Assembly (NCBI RefSeq): GCF_001654835.1 | Contig: NZ_LXEP01000003.1 | Coordinates: 186,001-250,000, forward strand | Length of the DNA: 64,000 bases | Source: Buttiauxella gaviniae ATCC 51604 | GTDB lineage: Bacteria; Pseudomonadota; Gammaproteobacteria; Enterobacterales; Enterobacteriaceae | Reading direction: 5' to 3' | Shown here: in pieces, positions 10,264 through 19,635 of the stretch | Position numbering within the stretch: position 1 is the first letter of the stretch | How the letters are laid out: each line of letters starts with the position of its first letter | Program-made: the position numbers and the translations under genes | Notes under the pieces: generated by a model | The model's input: only the letters and a program-made list of their open reading frames with translations | Told to the model about the DNA's origin: nothing | Databases searched by the model: none

Positions 10264-10415
10264 CTTATTATACTGATTTTAAACTATTGTGCAGGCTTTA
10301 CTTGAAAAAACAAAATCCTTATTTTTGCTGATGTTATGCAACCAGCTATACTTTTAGTTTACATCTAAGTCTGGGGAAACGGCAGTCTTCCCGCTATTTT
10401 AAAGGATTATCTGAC

Positions 10416-10652
10416 GTGAGCTTCAATTTTTTAACATCAGGGCTACCTCTTCAGGACCTGGTGTTTGGCGCTTCTATCTATTTCCCTCCTCTTTTTAAAG
10501 CGGTTATCGTCGGCTTTTTTACCTGGTTAATTTTGCATCACCTGCTGCGTGACTGGATGTATTCCGGCGAGATCTGGCATCCAACGTTGATGGATTTGTC
10601 ATTATTCTCGCTGTCTGTTAGTGCAGCCCTTGTAATTCTGGTGGTGTGGTAA
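10416..10652 (+). CDS. ydhI: DUF1656 small membrane protein YdhI
   Basis: Small inner-membrane protein of 78 residues with two membrane segments; the family conserves [17 protein letters not shown]. The start is a GTG at 10416 with AAAGGA about 9 bases upstream. DUF1656 proteins accompany a membrane-fusion protein and an aromatic-acid-exporter-type permease, here ydhJ (3 bases downstream) and ydhK. The biochemical role of the DUF1656 subunit is not established. Confidence 0.93.
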   Translation: MSFNFLTSGLPLQDLVFGASIYFPPLFKAVIVGFFTWLILHHLLRDWMYSGEIWHPTLMDLSLFSLSVSAALVILVVW

Positions 10653-10655
10653 AGC

Positions 10656-11513
10656 ATGAATATGAAAACAATAAAGTACTTTTCCACGCTAGTGATTTTC
10701 GCAGCAGCCATAATTGTTGGCTGGCTGTTATGGAATTATTACATGCAATCCCCCTGGACGCGAGACGGGAAAGTCCGGGCGGAGCAAGTCAGCATCACAC
10801 CGCAAGTGTCCGGAACGATAACTCAGCTGAATATTGAAGATAACCAGTTCGTCAAAGCGGGAACGGTTCTATTCACCATTGATGCAACGCCTTATCACAT
10901 CGCGCAGCTTAATGCCGAGGCGCAACTCGCTCAGTCTCAGTCCGAACTGTCAAAAGCCAGCAATGAAGCGAATCGCCGCAAAAACCTGCCACGCAACTAC
11001 ATTTCCGCCGAGGATATGGACACGGCAAATATTAATGTCAAAGCCGCGCAAGCTGCCGTAAAAGCCGCTGAAGCTACCGTTGAACAGGCGAAATGGCAGA
11101 TTTCTCAAACAACAGTTACCGCTCCTGTTGATGGCTGGGTAACCAATCTTTCAACGCGTACCGGTAATTATGCGACCTCAGGACAGCCCGTATTTGCGCT
11201 GGTCGACAGCCATTCTTTCTATGTCGTGGGGTATTTTGAAGAAACCAAACTGCGCCATATTCATCCCGGTGATCTAGCAGAAATTGTGCTCTATAGCGGG
11301 AATGTGCCGTTATCAGGCAAGGTGCAAAGTATTGGCCGCGCCATTTATGACCAAAGTGTTGAAAGCGACAGTGATTTGGTGGCGGATATCAAACCCAATG
11401 TGCCCTGGGTGCGCCTTGCTCAGCGCGTGCCTGTGCGCATTCAGCTAAACCAAATCCCACAAGGTATTACGCTGGTTTCCGGTACCACCTGCACCGTTTC
11501 AATTAAACACTGA
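10656..11513 (+). CDS. ydhJ: HlyD-family membrane-fusion protein YdhJ
   Basis: Periplasmic adaptor of an efflux system; 285 residues. One N-terminal membrane anchor is followed by a lipoyl/barrel-sandwich half ([19 protein letters not shown]), a helical hairpin rich in Ala/Gln/Glu (about 75-150), and the second lipoyl half ([14 protein letters not shown]), as in AaeA/EmrA types. It pairs with YdhK and YdhI in a compact operon. The substrate is unknown; AaeAB homology suggests small aromatic acids. Confidence 0.93.
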   Translation: MNMKTIKYFSTLVIFAAAIIVGWLLWNYYMQSPWTRDGKVRAEQVSITPQVSGTITQLNIEDNQFVKAGTVLFTIDATPYHIAQLNAEAQLAQSQSELSKASNEANRRKNLPRNYISAEDMDTANINVKAAQAAVKAAEATVEQAKWQISQTTVTAPVDGWVTNLSTRTGNYATSGQPVFALVDSHSFYVVGYFEETKLRHIHPGDLAEIVLYSGNVPLSGKVQSIGRAIYDQSVESDSDLVADIKPNVPWVRLAQRVPVRIQLNQIPQGITLVSGTTCTVSIKH

Positions 11514-11521
11514 ATCAAGCG

Positions 11522-13543
11522 ATGAAACTCTCGTCACTGGCATGGAAAAACACGCCCTGGGGGAAAGCAAACGCCGGGCAATGGCGTTATGCCCTGCGTA
11601 ATGCCATTGCGATGTGCCTCGCATTAACCATCGCTTACTACCTGGATTTAGATGAACCTTATTGGGCGATGACCTCAGCAGCGGTCGTCAGTTTCCCCAC
11701 TGTTGGTGGCGTGGTCAGTAAAAGTCTCGGACGAGTCGCCGGTAGCCTGATTGGCGCGATGGCATCTTTGATTATTGCGGGAAACACACTTAACGACCCC
11801 TGGTTGTTTACCTTTGCGATGGCATCCTGGCTCGCACTCTGCACCTGGAGCTCCAGCCATTTCCAGAACAACGTAGCCTATGCTTTTATGCTGGCGGGCT
11901 ACACCGCTGCGATCATCGCTTTCCCGATGGTCAATACCGTCGAAACAACCCAGCTTTGGGATATCACTCAGGCACGAGTTTGCGAGGTAATAGTCGGGAT
12001 TTTGTGCGGTGGATTTATGATGATGGTGCTGCCCAGTACTTCAGATGGCACCACCCTTCTTAGTGCGTTGCGAAATATGCATGCACGGTTGTTAGAGCAC
12101 GCATCAATGTTGTGGAAACCAGAAACCACAGATGCCATTCGAACTGCGCACGAAGGTGTCATTGGGCAGATTCTAACCATGAATCTATTGAGAATTCAGG
12201 CGTTCTGGAGCCATTACCGCTTCCGCCGTCAGAATAATTTGCTCAATTATTTAATCCATCAACAATTACGTCTGACCAGCGTAATCTCAAGCCTTCGACG
12301 TATGCTAATGAACTGGCCAAATCCTCCGGAAAACCTGTGGCCGGTTCTTGAAGCATTGATTAATGAGCTGGCGCGGGAAGGCACCCATAAATATACCGTT
12401 GCCCGACTGTTGCAACAGATTGCCCCTGGGCCCGAAGCTGATTACCGTCATCAGGCATTCTGGCGGCGCCTGCGTTATTTCTGCTGGTTGTATCTGAACA
12501 GTAGCCGCTGGTTGCGTGAACTGGAAAATGCCTCCCCGGTTTCACAACTCACCCCGCCAAAAACGCCGCCGCTGGCACGACATACCGATAATACCGAAGC
12601 ATTGTGGAGCGCGTTACGTACCTTTTGCGTGATAACCGTAACCGGAGCATGGTGTATTAACACTCAATGGGACGCCGGGAGTGGCGCATTGTTGTTGGCG
12701 GCGATCAGCTGCGTGCTCTATTCGTCGGTCGCCTCACCGCTTAACTCACTTACGCTACTGATGCGCACCCTGTTATGGCTGTCGTTATTCAGCTTCCTGG
12801 TCAAATTTGGCCTGATGGTACAGATCACCGATCTCTGGCAATTCCTGATTTTCTTGTTGCCGCTGCTGGCGACAATGCAACTGCTGAAACTGCAACAACC
12901 CAAGTTTGCAGGGCTGTGGGGGCAATTAATTGTTTTCATGGGGTCATTTATCGCCGTCACTAATCCACCGGTTTATGACTTAGCTGATTTCCTCAATGAC
13001 AATCTGGCAAAAATCATTGGTGTCGGTCTTTCTTGGGTTGCGTTTTCAGTTCTTCGCCCAGGCTCCGACACACGTAAAGGCCGCCGTCATATTCGTGCCT
13101 TGCGGCGCGGTTTTGTCGATCAGTTAAGCCGTAAGCCGCAGCACTCTGAGAACCAGTTCGAATCGCTGGTTTATCACCACATCAGCCAATTAAGTAACAG
13201 TAAAGATGAAGTGGCGCGTCGCTGGTTGCTGCGCTGGGGAGTGGTTTTACTCAATTGTTCTCATGTGGTGTGGCAATTACGAGTATGGGAAACACGCTCC
13301 GACCCGCTCTCACAAGTGCGCGATGTGTGTATTCATACCTTGAGGGATGTCATGAGTGAGCGCGGAGTACAACAACGCTCGTTAGCAACCACGTTACAGG
13401 AATTGCAGCGAATGTCTGAGACACTCGCACATCATCACAATCCGGCAGCACGCGAGCTTGCGGGAATTATCTGGCGGCTCTACTGCTCACTTTCACAGCT
13501 TGAACAAGCGCCACCTGCCGGAACTCTGGCAGGCGGCCACTGA
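11522..13543 (+). CDS. ydhK: FUSC/aromatic acid exporter-type permease YdhK
   Basis: Inner-membrane efflux permease of 673 residues (E. coli about 670). The architecture is that of the FUSC family: a block of about six membrane segments near the N-terminus ([33 protein letters not shown]), a long cytoplasmic domain, a second block around 370-510, and a cytoplasmic tail. It is the last gene of ydhIJK. The stop is 2 bases from the convergent sodC stop; a CCTGCC/GGCAGG hairpin inside the end of the gene (13514-13533) may help terminate. Confidence 0.93.
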   Translation: MKLSSLAWKNTPWGKANAGQWRYALRNAIAMCLALTIAYYLDLDEPYWAMTSAAVVSFPTVGGVVSKSLGRVAGSLIGAMASLIIAGNTLNDPWLFTFAMASWLALCTWSSSHFQNNVAYAFMLAGYTAAIIAFPMVNTVETTQLWDITQARVCEVIVGILCGGFMMMVLPSTSDGTTLLSALRNMHARLLEHASMLWKPETTDAIRTAHEGVIGQILTMNLLRIQAFWSHYRFRRQNNLLNYLIHQQLRLTSVISSLRRMLMNWPNPPENLWPVLEALINELAREGTHKYTVARLLQQIAPGPEADYRHQAFWRRLRYFCWLYLNSSRWLRELENASPVSQLTPPKTPPLARHTDNTEALWSALRTFCVITVTGAWCINTQWDAGSGALLLAAISCVLYSSVASPLNSLTLLMRTLLWLSLFSFLVKFGLMVQITDLWQFLIFLLPLLATMQLLKLQQPKFAGLWGQLIVFMGSFIAVTNPPVYDLADFLNDNLAKIIGVGLSWVAFSVLRPGSDTRKGRRHIRALRRGFVDQLSRKPQHSENQFESLVYHHISQLSNSKDEVARRWLLRWGVVLLNCSHVVWQLRVWETRSDPLSQVRDVCIHTLRDVMSERGVQQRSLATTLQELQRMSETLAHHHNPAARELAGIIWRLYCSLSQLEQAPPAGTLAGGH

Positions 13544-13545
13544 TT

Positions 13546-14067
13546 TTATTGAATGACACCGCAAGCGTAACGTGCTCCACCACCACCAAGTGGTTTGGGT
13601 TGATCGGACATATTATCGCCGTCAACATGCACCATCAGTGCTTTGCCTTTTACTTCATCGAGCGTTTTCAGGCGCGGCGCTGTGACCGGTTCGGTAGCAC
13701 TTCCATCGTTATCGACCACAAGTACAGGCAAATCACCCAGGTGTCCAACACCCATCGGCCCCATGTGTTTTCCAGTATGATCAGGATCCAAATGGCCACC
13801 AGCGGCCTCTGCAGCTGAAGGTTTGCCAGCTTTCATTGCAGGTTCACAGCTGCCATTGGTGTGAACATGAAAACCATGTTCGCCTGGAGGTAGAGTTCGG
13901 AGATCGGGCGCAAAGACCAGCCCTTTATCGGTTTCGGTGATTTTCACGGTACCAAGAGAGTGGCCAATCCCTTTTGGCGTGACGAGATTCATTTGAACTT
14001 CGGTACTCGCAGCCTGAACAGCCGCACAGCTAAACAGCGTTAAAAAAGCCAGACTTATTCGCTTCAT
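13546..14067 (-). CDS. sodC: Periplasmic Cu/Zn superoxide dismutase
   Basis: Exported enzyme that dismutates superoxide in the periplasm. It has 173 residues from the ATG at 14067, equal to E. coli SodC; GGAG lies 6 bases upstream, and 12 further in-frame codons upstream are not needed. A cleavable signal ends at VQA. Copper and zinc ligands are in GFHVHTNGSC and AAGGHLDPDHTGKHMG, with the SOD signature near the C-terminus (GGGGARYACGVI) and the disulphide cysteines present. Confidence 0.96.
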   Translation of the reverse strand: MKRISLAFLTLFSCAAVQAASTEVQMNLVTPKGIGHSLGTVKITETDKGLVFAPDLRTLPPGEHGFHVHTNGSCEPAMKAGKPSAAEAAGGHLDPDHTGKHMGPMGVGHLGDLPVLVVDNDGSATEPVTAPRLKTLDEVKGKALMVHVDGDNMSDQPKPLGGGGARYACGVIQ

Positions 14068-14148
14068 ATTAACTCCCGGATTCACGTTCAACCTGTTAAG
14101 CATAGGTCAGACAGGTTGAATCCTCCGGGAGATAACTGTTTTTGCGGG

Positions 14149-15045
14149 TTAAGGCACGTCGTAACCCAATGCAGCTTTACGGATACGGAACCACTGCTGG
14201 CGGCTCATATCCAGGCTTAAGGAATGAATTGCTGAACGCACGCGTTCGATTTTACCGGAACCGATGATTGGCAACGGTTTAGACGGCAGTCGCATCACCC
14301 ACGCGTATACCACCTGTTCGATAGTTTCCGCGCCGATTTCATTTGCGACGGCTTGCAGCTCATCACGCAGCGGCTGGAACGCTTCGTCGTTAAACAGGCT
14401 ACCGCCACCCAGGCATGACCATGCCATCGGATGTATGCGCAACTGTTGGCATTGGTCCAGCGTACCGTCGAGAATAGTAGGCTGATGAACCGGCGAGATT
14501 TCTACCTGATTGGTCGCAAGCGTGAATGGCAAACGCGATTGCAACAAAGCAAACTGCGCAGGGGTAAAGTTTGACACGCCAAAGTGACGCACTTTTCCAC
14601 TCTGATGCAGCGAAGTGAAGGCTTCTGCAACTTCATCAGCATCCATCAAAGGATCAGGGCGGTGGATCAACAGAAGATCGAGATAATCGGTTGCCAGGTT
14701 CTCGAGCGATTTTTCAGTCTGGCTGATAATGTGTGATTTATCGGTAATGTAGTGACCCAGTGCGTGTCCTGGGTTTGCCGTAGTGGCAATACCGCACTTG
14801 GTGACAATTTCCATTTTGGACCGCAGGTGCGGTGCCAGGCGCATCGCTTCGCCAAATGCAGCTTCACACTGGTAACCGCCATAAATATCGGCGTGATCAG
14901 CGGTAGTAATCCCTAAGTCGACATGCTCTTCAATAAAGCTGGCTAGCTGTGGCGCGGACATGTTCCACTCCATCAAACGCCAATACCCCATGACCAGGCG
15001 TGAAAATTCCGGGCCCTGCGGGGAAATCGTAATGCGCTGTACCAT
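14149..15045 (-). CDS. ydhF: Aldo/keto reductase YdhF
   Basis: NADPH-dependent oxidoreductase of the aldo-keto reductase superfamily; 298 residues as in E. coli. The TIM-barrel signatures are present: DHADIYGGYQCEAAFG with the catalytic Tyr, LLLIHRPDPLMD, and the cofactor-binding PIIGSGKIERVRSA near the C-terminus. The physiological substrate is unknown. It lies with ydhL in the conserved sodC-ydhF-ydhL string. Confidence 0.95.
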   Translation of the reverse strand: MVQRITISPQGPEFSRLVMGYWRLMEWNMSAPQLASFIEEHVDLGITTADHADIYGGYQCEAAFGEAMRLAPHLRSKMEIVTKCGIATTANPGHALGHYITDKSHIISQTEKSLENLATDYLDLLLIHRPDPLMDADEVAEAFTSLHQSGKVRHFGVSNFTPAQFALLQSRLPFTLATNQVEISPVHQPTILDGTLDQCQQLRIHPMAWSCLGGGSLFNDEAFQPLRDELQAVANEIGAETIEQVVYAWVMRLPSKPLPIIGSGKIERVRSAIHSLSLDMSRQQWFRIRKAALGYDVP

Positions 15046-15102
15046 AAAGCCTGTCCTCAGTAGTAAACGAATTCTGCGACTGAGTATAACGGCATCAAGG
15101 AA

Positions 15103-15342
15103 TTAAAAAAGTGAGGGTTGTTGGGGTTCTTCAGGGGGAATGGTCTTGTTTGCTCGCAATTTACGCACTAACCGCTGGCGGCATAACCGCAGCACTTCTT
15201 GTTTTTGCCCATCGCTTAATTGCTGCCACTGAAATCGTTCATCACGGCTACGCATGCAGCCGCGGCAAAAACCGCGTTCATCTGACTGGCAGATCCCACG
15301 GCACGGGCTTTGAATTGGGAAAAATTCTAACTGTTCAGACAC
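15103..15342 (-). CDS. ydhL: DUF1289 small protein YdhL
   Basis: Small protein of 79 residues with the DUF1289 pattern SPCRGICQSDERGFCRGC, four cysteines that suggest metal or Fe-S binding, followed by a basic helix (EVLRLCRQRLVRKLRANK). I chose the GTG at 15342, with AGAGG 7 bases upstream: the length then equals E. coli YdhL. The longer open frame starts at 15372. Function is not established. Confidence 0.9.
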   Translation of the reverse strand: MSEQLEFFPIQSPCRGICQSDERGFCRGCMRSRDERFQWQQLSDGQKQEVLRLCRQRLVRKLRANKTIPPEEPQQPSLF

Positions 15343-15461
15343 CCTCACACCTCTTTCGTCGCATTGCTTCAATTGAAGCCCGACAAATAAAATGTTGCAA
15401 GCGGTGCGGTAAATATTCTTAATGCTTGTCCCGCAAACAAAGATATGAATGAATTTTTGAA

Positions 15462-15478
15462 ACTAAGGTTCACCTAAT
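15462..15478 (+). promoter_or_regulatory. PmrA-box-like direct repeat upstream of eptA-like gene
   Basis: ACTAAG-GTTCA-CCTAAT, two hexamers with exactly 5 bases between them, resembles the PmrA (BasR) pattern YTTAAK-N5-YTTAAK with the second T of each half changed to C. It lies about 40 bases before the start. TATGAT at 15507-15512 is a possible -10, though its spacing from the box is not ideal. The match is imperfect, so this is a hypothesis. Confidence 0.35.
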
Positions 15479-15517
15479 CTTTATTCATTAGTCTGTGCGC
15501 ATTCTTTATGATCTTTT

Positions 15518-17155
15518 ATGGCTGTTATGGAATCCCTGAAAAAGTTACAGTGTAACGATTCTAAATTTAATATTTGCTGTGCACTCTTCTTCACATTAAT
15601 CAATTTCTTGTTCATAAAACGCACCTGGGAAATCATTGCTCCAGTTTCATTCCATAGCTGGCTCTTCGCAATTTCTGTACCGGTGGTGCTGTTCAGCGCC
15701 TGGTTAACTATTTTCAGCATGATAAACCTGCCGTGGTTGCGTAAACCTGTGCTGGTAATACTGATAATTGGCTGTGCTGCCAGTAACTATTTTATGTACA
15801 CCTACGGAGCCGTCATCGACAAAAACATGATGACGAACGTTTTTGAAACCGACTCCCAGGAAGCCGTATCACTGATTACTCCGCAGTTGCTTATTTGGCT
15901 CAGCATTGCGGGAATCGTGCCTGCACTCATCCTGGCATCAATCAAAATCAAACCTTCACGTTGGTGGTATACCCTCCTGACTCGGTTGGTAGGCGTTTTG
16001 GCTGGGTTGTTGATTATTATTCTTGTCGCATCCGTATTTTATAAAGACTACGCCTCACTGTTCCGTAACAACAAAGGGGTGGTAAAAATGGTGACTCCTG
16101 CCAACTACATTAGTGCGATAAGCCGCTACAGCTTGACCCGCTGGTTTGCCGGCGATCAAACGCTGGTAAAAATTGGTGAAGATGCGAAAAAAGGCACGTT
16201 GATTAGCCAACAGAAAAAGAAAACTGTAGTTGTCTTTGTTGTTGGAGAAGCCTCGCGCGCTGAAAACTATTCACTGAATGGTTACACCCGTGATACCAAT
16301 CCTGAACTGAAAAAACGCGACGTTATTTATTTCCCTAACGCATCATCTTGCGGTACTGAAACGGCTATATCCGTTCCATGTATGTTCTCTAATATGCCAC
16401 GCAAAAATTACGATGCATCGTTGGCTCGTCACCAGGAAGGGTTGCTTGATGTCATGGCACATGCAGGTATCAATCTGCTATGGCGTGATAATGATGGCGG
16501 CTGTAAAGGAGCTTGTGACCGTATCCCGCATACCGATATGACACAGTGGAATTTAGACGCGTTGTGCAAAGACAAATCCTGTTGGGATGACGCGATTCTA
16601 CATCGCTTTGGTAACGTGCTGGATGGTTTGCAGCAAGACTCCGTCATTGTATTGCATCTGATGGGTAGCCATGGTCCGGCCTACTATCGCCGCTATCCGG
16701 ATAAATTCCGCAAGTTCATACCAACGTGTGACAGTAACCAGATTCAGGATTGCGATCGCCAGTCGCTCATCAATACCTATGACAACACCATTTTGTACAC
16801 CGATGATATTGTTAGCCGCACCATCGATGAACTGAACGCACATGGCGACAAATTCAATACCGCACTGGTCTATCTTTCTGACCACGGTGAATCGCTGGGT
16901 GAAAACGGTATTTATCTGCACGGCACGCCCTATATGCTGGCACCTTCGCAGCAAACGCACATTCCGTTCCTATTCTGGCTATCGAAAGATTACCAACGAA
17001 ATTTTGCCGTCAATGCTGATTGCCTGGCAAAGAAAGCGGTTGCTGTACAAGTTTCTCAGGATAATATTTTCTCAACGCTGCTGGGAATGATGGATATTAA
17101 AACCTCAGAATATCAATCTAATATGGATATTCTTGCCACATGCCGTAAAGCCTGA
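15518..17155 (+). CDS. eptA: EptA/MCR-family lipid A phosphoethanolamine transferase
   Basis: Transfers phosphoethanolamine from phosphatidylethanolamine to lipid A phosphate, lowering negative charge and sensitivity to polymyxins. It has 545 residues: five N-terminal membrane segments (about 20-180), then a periplasmic sulfatase-fold domain. Glu244 (VVGEASRAEN), nucleophile Thr280 (SSCGTETAISVPCMFS) and the zinc-site segment LSDHGESLGENGIYLHG are intact, with the conserved cysteine pairs. It resembles E. coli EptA more than my recollection of MCR-9. No basRS flanks it and it has no counterpart here in E. coli. A second ATG at 15527 is an alternative start; neither has a strong RBS. No mobile element is adjacent. 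Confidence 0.9.
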   Translation: MAVMESLKKLQCNDSKFNICCALFFTLINFLFIKRTWEIIAPVSFHSWLFAISVPVVLFSAWLTIFSMINLPWLRKPVLVILIIGCAASNYFMYTYGAVIDKNMMTNVFETDSQEAVSLITPQLLIWLSIAGIVPALILASIKIKPSRWWYTLLTRLVGVLAGLLIIILVASVFYKDYASLFRNNKGVVKMVTPANYISAISRYSLTRWFAGDQTLVKIGEDAKKGTLISQQKKKTVVVFVVGEASRAENYSLNGYTRDTNPELKKRDVIYFPNASSCGTETAISVPCMFSNMPRKNYDASLARHQEGLLDVMAHAGINLLWRDNDGGCKGACDRIPHTDMTQWNLDALCKDKSCWDDAILHRFGNVLDGLQQDSVIVLHLMGSHGPAYYRRYPDKFRKFIPTCDSNQIQDCDRQSLINTYDNTILYTDDIVSRTIDELNAHGDKFNTALVYLSDHGESLGENGIYLHGTPYMLAPSQQTHIPFLFWLSKDYQRNFAVNADCLAKKAVAVQVSQDNIFSTLLGMMDIKTSEYQSNMDILATCRKA

Positions 17156-17160
17156 CTCTT

Positions 17161-17186
17161 CATGCGGCAGGAAAATCTGCCGCATG
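17161..17186. terminator. Strong stem-loop after eptA-like gene
   Basis: Perfect ten-base stem CATGCGGCAG/CTGCCGCATG with loop GAAAAT, 5 bases after the stop. No T run follows, so it may terminate weakly or mark the mRNA end. Confidence 0.55.
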
Positions 17187-17196
17187 AGCCTTGCCT

Positions 17197-17212
17197 TAGA
17201 CCGACTGGTCTA
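17197..17212. promoter_or_regulatory. NemR operator upstream of nemR
   Basis: Perfect palindrome TAGACC-GACT-GGTCTA, matching the known NemR site in front of nemRA. It lies 14 bases before the nemR ATG. Confidence 0.85.
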
Positions 17213-17226
17213 TTACAGTCTTCCCC

Positions 17227-17826
17227 ATGAACAGACATCCTGAACATGACACTCGTGAACACCTCCTTGCTACCGGCGAGCAGCTTTGTCTGCAACGCGG
17301 GTTTACTGGCATGGGATTGAGCGAGCTGTTAAGCACAGCTGAAGTACCGAAAGGCTCGTTTTATCATTACTTTCGGTCAAAAGAAGCGTTTGGCGTGGCG
17401 ATGCTTGAGCGTTACTACACTGCTTATAACCTGCGTTTACAGCAGCACTTTTCCCACGATAGCGGTAATTATCGAGAAAAGTTGCTGGCCTGGTACCAGG
17501 AAACGGTGACATGGTTTTGCCAGCACGGCAGCTTGATCAGTTGTTTAACGGTAAAGCTTTCGGCTGAAGTGTGTGATCTTTCAGAAGATATGCGAGCGGC
17601 TTTGAACAAAGGTGCCGCAAAAATTGTCTCCCAGATTGCAGATGCACTGGAAAAAGGTGATGCCGAATCAAGCCTGAAATTAACCGGTTCAGCGTTAAGC
17701 CAGGCCCAGGTAATTTATGCTCTGTGGCTAGGAGCAAGTCTTCAGGCGAAGATTTCACGTAGCGCGGTACCGCTAGAATGCGCCCTCGCCCACGTAACTC
17801 AATTATTAGCGGAGCCTGTCTCCTGA
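17227..17826 (+). CDS. nemR: TetR-family electrophile/bleach-sensing repressor NemR
   Basis: Repressor of nemA and gloA, inactivated by N-ethylmaleimide, methylglyoxal and hypochlorite. It has 199 residues, identical in length to E. coli. The N-terminal TetR helix-turn-helix (LSELLSTAEVPKGSFYHYFRSKEAF) is followed by the ligand domain. The redox-active Cys106 is present in ISCLTVKLSAEVCDL, with Cys98 and Cys116 nearby. Its operator overlaps the promoter, so it is autoregulated. Confidence 0.96.
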   Translation: MNRHPEHDTREHLLATGEQLCLQRGFTGMGLSELLSTAEVPKGSFYHYFRSKEAFGVAMLERYYTAYNLRLQQHFSHDSGNYREKLLAWYQETVTWFCQHGSLISCLTVKLSAEVCDLSEDMRAALNKGAAKIVSQIADALEKGDAESSLKLTGSALSQAQVIYALWLGASLQAKISRSAVPLECALAHVTQLLAEPVS

Positions 17827-17868
17827 TAGGCTTTTATTTAATTCAGTACTTTTTATTTAATCAAACAC

Positions 17869-17883
17869 TAGACGACCGGTCTA
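17869..17883. promoter_or_regulatory. Second NemR-type operator, upstream of nemA
   Basis: TAGAC-GACCG-GTCTA in the 72-base nemR-nemA gap. It shares the TAGAC/GTCTA arms of the first site, but the spacing between arms is 5 rather than 6. It implies separate NemR control of nemA. Confidence 0.65.
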
Positions 17884-17898
17884 TTAGAGGTGTTTTAT

Positions 17899-18996
17899 AT
17901 GTCAGCAGATAAATTATTCACTCCACTGAAAGTCGGCGCGATTACCACGCCTAACCGTATCTTTATGGCGCCATTAACCCGCCTGCGTAGCATTGTACCT
18001 GGCGATATTCCAACGCCATTGATGGGTGAGTATTACCGTCAGCGTGCAAGTTCTGGGTTAATTATCAGCGAAGCAACGCAAATTTCGGCGCAAGCTAAAG
18101 GTTATGAAGGCGCTCCAGGTTTGCATAGCGATCAGCAAATCGCAGCATGGAAGAAAATTACCGCAGGCGTTCACGCCGTGGACGGTCGTATAGCGGTACA
18201 ACTGTGGCATACCGGCCGTATTTCTCACACCAGTATTCAGCCAGGCCAGCAGGCACCGGTTGCGCCATCTGCAATTTCTGCCGGAACGCGCACCTCATTA
18301 CGTGATGAAAATGGCCATGCCATTCGCGTCGACACCTCAATGCCACGTGCTCTTGAGCTTAATGAAATCCCTGGTATTGTGAATGACTTCCGCCAGGCTG
18401 TAGGTAATGCACGCGATGCTGGCTTTGATATGGTCGAATTACACTCTGCACACGGTTACCTGCTGCACCAGTTCCTGTCACCAACATCCAACCATCGTAC
18501 TGATGAATACGGTGGCAGCCGCGAAAACCGCGCACGTCTGGTATTAGAAGTGGTTGATGCTGCAAGTAAAGAGTGGAGTGCCGATCGCATTGGCATTCGT
18601 GTCTCGCCAATTGGCTCTTTCCAGAATGTCGATAACGGCCCGGATGAAGAAGCCGATGCACTGTATCTGATTGAAGAATTGAACAAGCGTGGCATTGCCT
18701 ATCTGCACATGTCTGAACCAGACTGGGCTGGCGGTCAACCTTATACCGAAGAATTCCGTCAGAAAGTACGTGAGCGCTTTAACGGTGTGATCATCGGTGC
18801 CGGTGCTTACACGCCAGAAAAAGCCGAAACATTAATCGAGAAAGGCCTAATCGACGCAGTAGCCTTTGGCCGTGACTATATCGCTAACCCGGATTTGGTT
18901 GAACGCCTGCATCACAATGCAGAACTCAACGCCCAGCGCCCTGAAACCTTCTATGGTGGTGGCGCAGAAGGTTATACCGATTACCCGACTTTATAG
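17899..18996 (+). CDS. nemA: N-ethylmaleimide reductase (Old Yellow Enzyme)
   Basis: FMN-dependent reductase of maleimides, nitro compounds and other reactive electrophiles; 365 residues as in E. coli. OYE features are visible: an FMN-binding start ([14 protein letters not shown]), the substrate pair region [16 protein letters not shown], and [16 protein letters not shown] near the end. The ATG at 17899 has AGAGG 8 bases upstream; the open frame 9 bases further up is discarded. It is followed by a hairpin and a short ERIC before gloA. Confidence 0.97.
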   Translation: MSADKLFTPLKVGAITTPNRIFMAPLTRLRSIVPGDIPTPLMGEYYRQRASSGLIISEATQISAQAKGYEGAPGLHSDQQIAAWKKITAGVHAVDGRIAVQLWHTGRISHTSIQPGQQAPVAPSAISAGTRTSLRDENGHAIRVDTSMPRALELNEIPGIVNDFRQAVGNARDAGFDMVELHSAHGYLLHQFLSPTSNHRTDEYGGSRENRARLVLEVVDAASKEWSADRIGIRVSPIGSFQNVDNGPDEEADALYLIEELNKRGIAYLHMSEPDWAGGQPYTEEFRQKVRERFNGVIIGAGAYTPEKAETLIEKGLIDAVAFGRDYIANPDLVERLHHNAELNAQRPETFYGGGAEGYTDYPTL

Positions 18997-19010
18997 ACCC
19001 CTCTCATTGA

Positions 19011-19032
19011 TAGCGGCGCTAGTTCGCCGCTA
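19011..19032 (+). terminator. Probable terminator of nemA
   Basis: Perfect eight-base stem TAGCGGCG/CGCCGCTA with loop CTAGTT, 14 bases after the stop, followed by a mixed T/A-rich stretch. Confidence 0.55.
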
Positions 19033-19068
19033 TACTTACCTTACATTTAGAAATTAACCCTTTAATTT

Positions 19069-19120
19069 TAGCCAAATAATTCGGGTTGTAGGTAGGTTGT
19101 ACAACTTGAAGAATGATGAG
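19069..19120. repeat. Short (internally deleted) ERIC-like element
   Basis: AAATAATTCGGGTTGTA and TACAACTTGAAGAATGATG form the two ERIC ends as an inverted repeat, but the central core seen in full-length ERIC is missing. It ends just before the gloA ribosome-binding site (AGAGGA). Confidence 0.65.
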
Positions 19121-19134
19121 GAAAAGAGGATTTT

Positions 19135-19542
19135 ATGCGCTTACTTCACACCATGCTACGTGTCGGCGATCTGCAACGCTCCATCGAATTTTACACTAAC
19201 GTGCTGGGCATGACTCTGCTGCGTACCAGTGAAAACCCTGAATACAAATACTCTCTGGCGTTCGTTGGTTATGGCCCGGAAACCGAAGAAGCGGTTATCG
19301 AACTGACCTATAACTGGGGCACCGATAGCTACGATTTAGGCAATGCTTATGGTCACATCGCGCTGAGCGTTGATGATGCGGCTGAAGCCTGTGAACGTAT
19401 TCGTAAAAACGGCGGCAATGTCACCCGTGAAGCTGGCCCGGTAAAAGGCGGCTCCACCGTTATCGCTTTTGTTGAAGATCCTGACGGCTACAAAATTGAG
19501 CTGATCGAAAGCAAAGACGCAGGTAAAGGCTTGGGTAATTAA
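19135..19542 (+). CDS. gloA: Lactoylglutathione lyase (glyoxalase I)
   Basis: Nickel-dependent first enzyme of methylglyoxal detoxification: isomerises the glutathione hemithioacetal to S-lactoylglutathione. It has 135 residues, two beta-alpha-beta-beta-beta modules. Metal ligands His5 (RLLHTMLRV), Glu56 ([10 protein letters not shown]), His74 (AYGHIALSV) and Glu122 (DGYKIELIE) are in place. In E. coli it is co-regulated with nemA by NemR; here an ERIC and a hairpin separate them. Confidence 0.97.
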   Translation: MRLLHTMLRVGDLQRSIEFYTNVLGMTLLRTSENPEYKYSLAFVGYGPETEEAVIELTYNWGTDSYDLGNAYGHIALSVDDAAEACERIRKNGGNVTREAGPVKGGSTVIAFVEDPDGYKIELIESKDAGKGLGN

Positions 19543-19635
19543 TATCCTGTTACGGGTGCTCTCTGCGCCCGTTAGCTTCCCTTGTTAAAATTTGCCATAA
19601 TACGCGCTGCTTTTTCCCCGTATTAAGAGATCCTG

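Noticed and set aside
13514..13533. CCTGCC/GGCAGG hairpin inside the end of ydhK as terminator
   Set aside because: It lies within the coding sequence with no T run; mentioned only as a possible aid to termination.
15518..17155. Mobile colistin resistance gene acquired on a mobile element
   Set aside because: No insertion sequence, inverted repeats or plasmid genes flank it; the surrounding genes are the conserved chromosomal string. It reads as an intrinsic gene.
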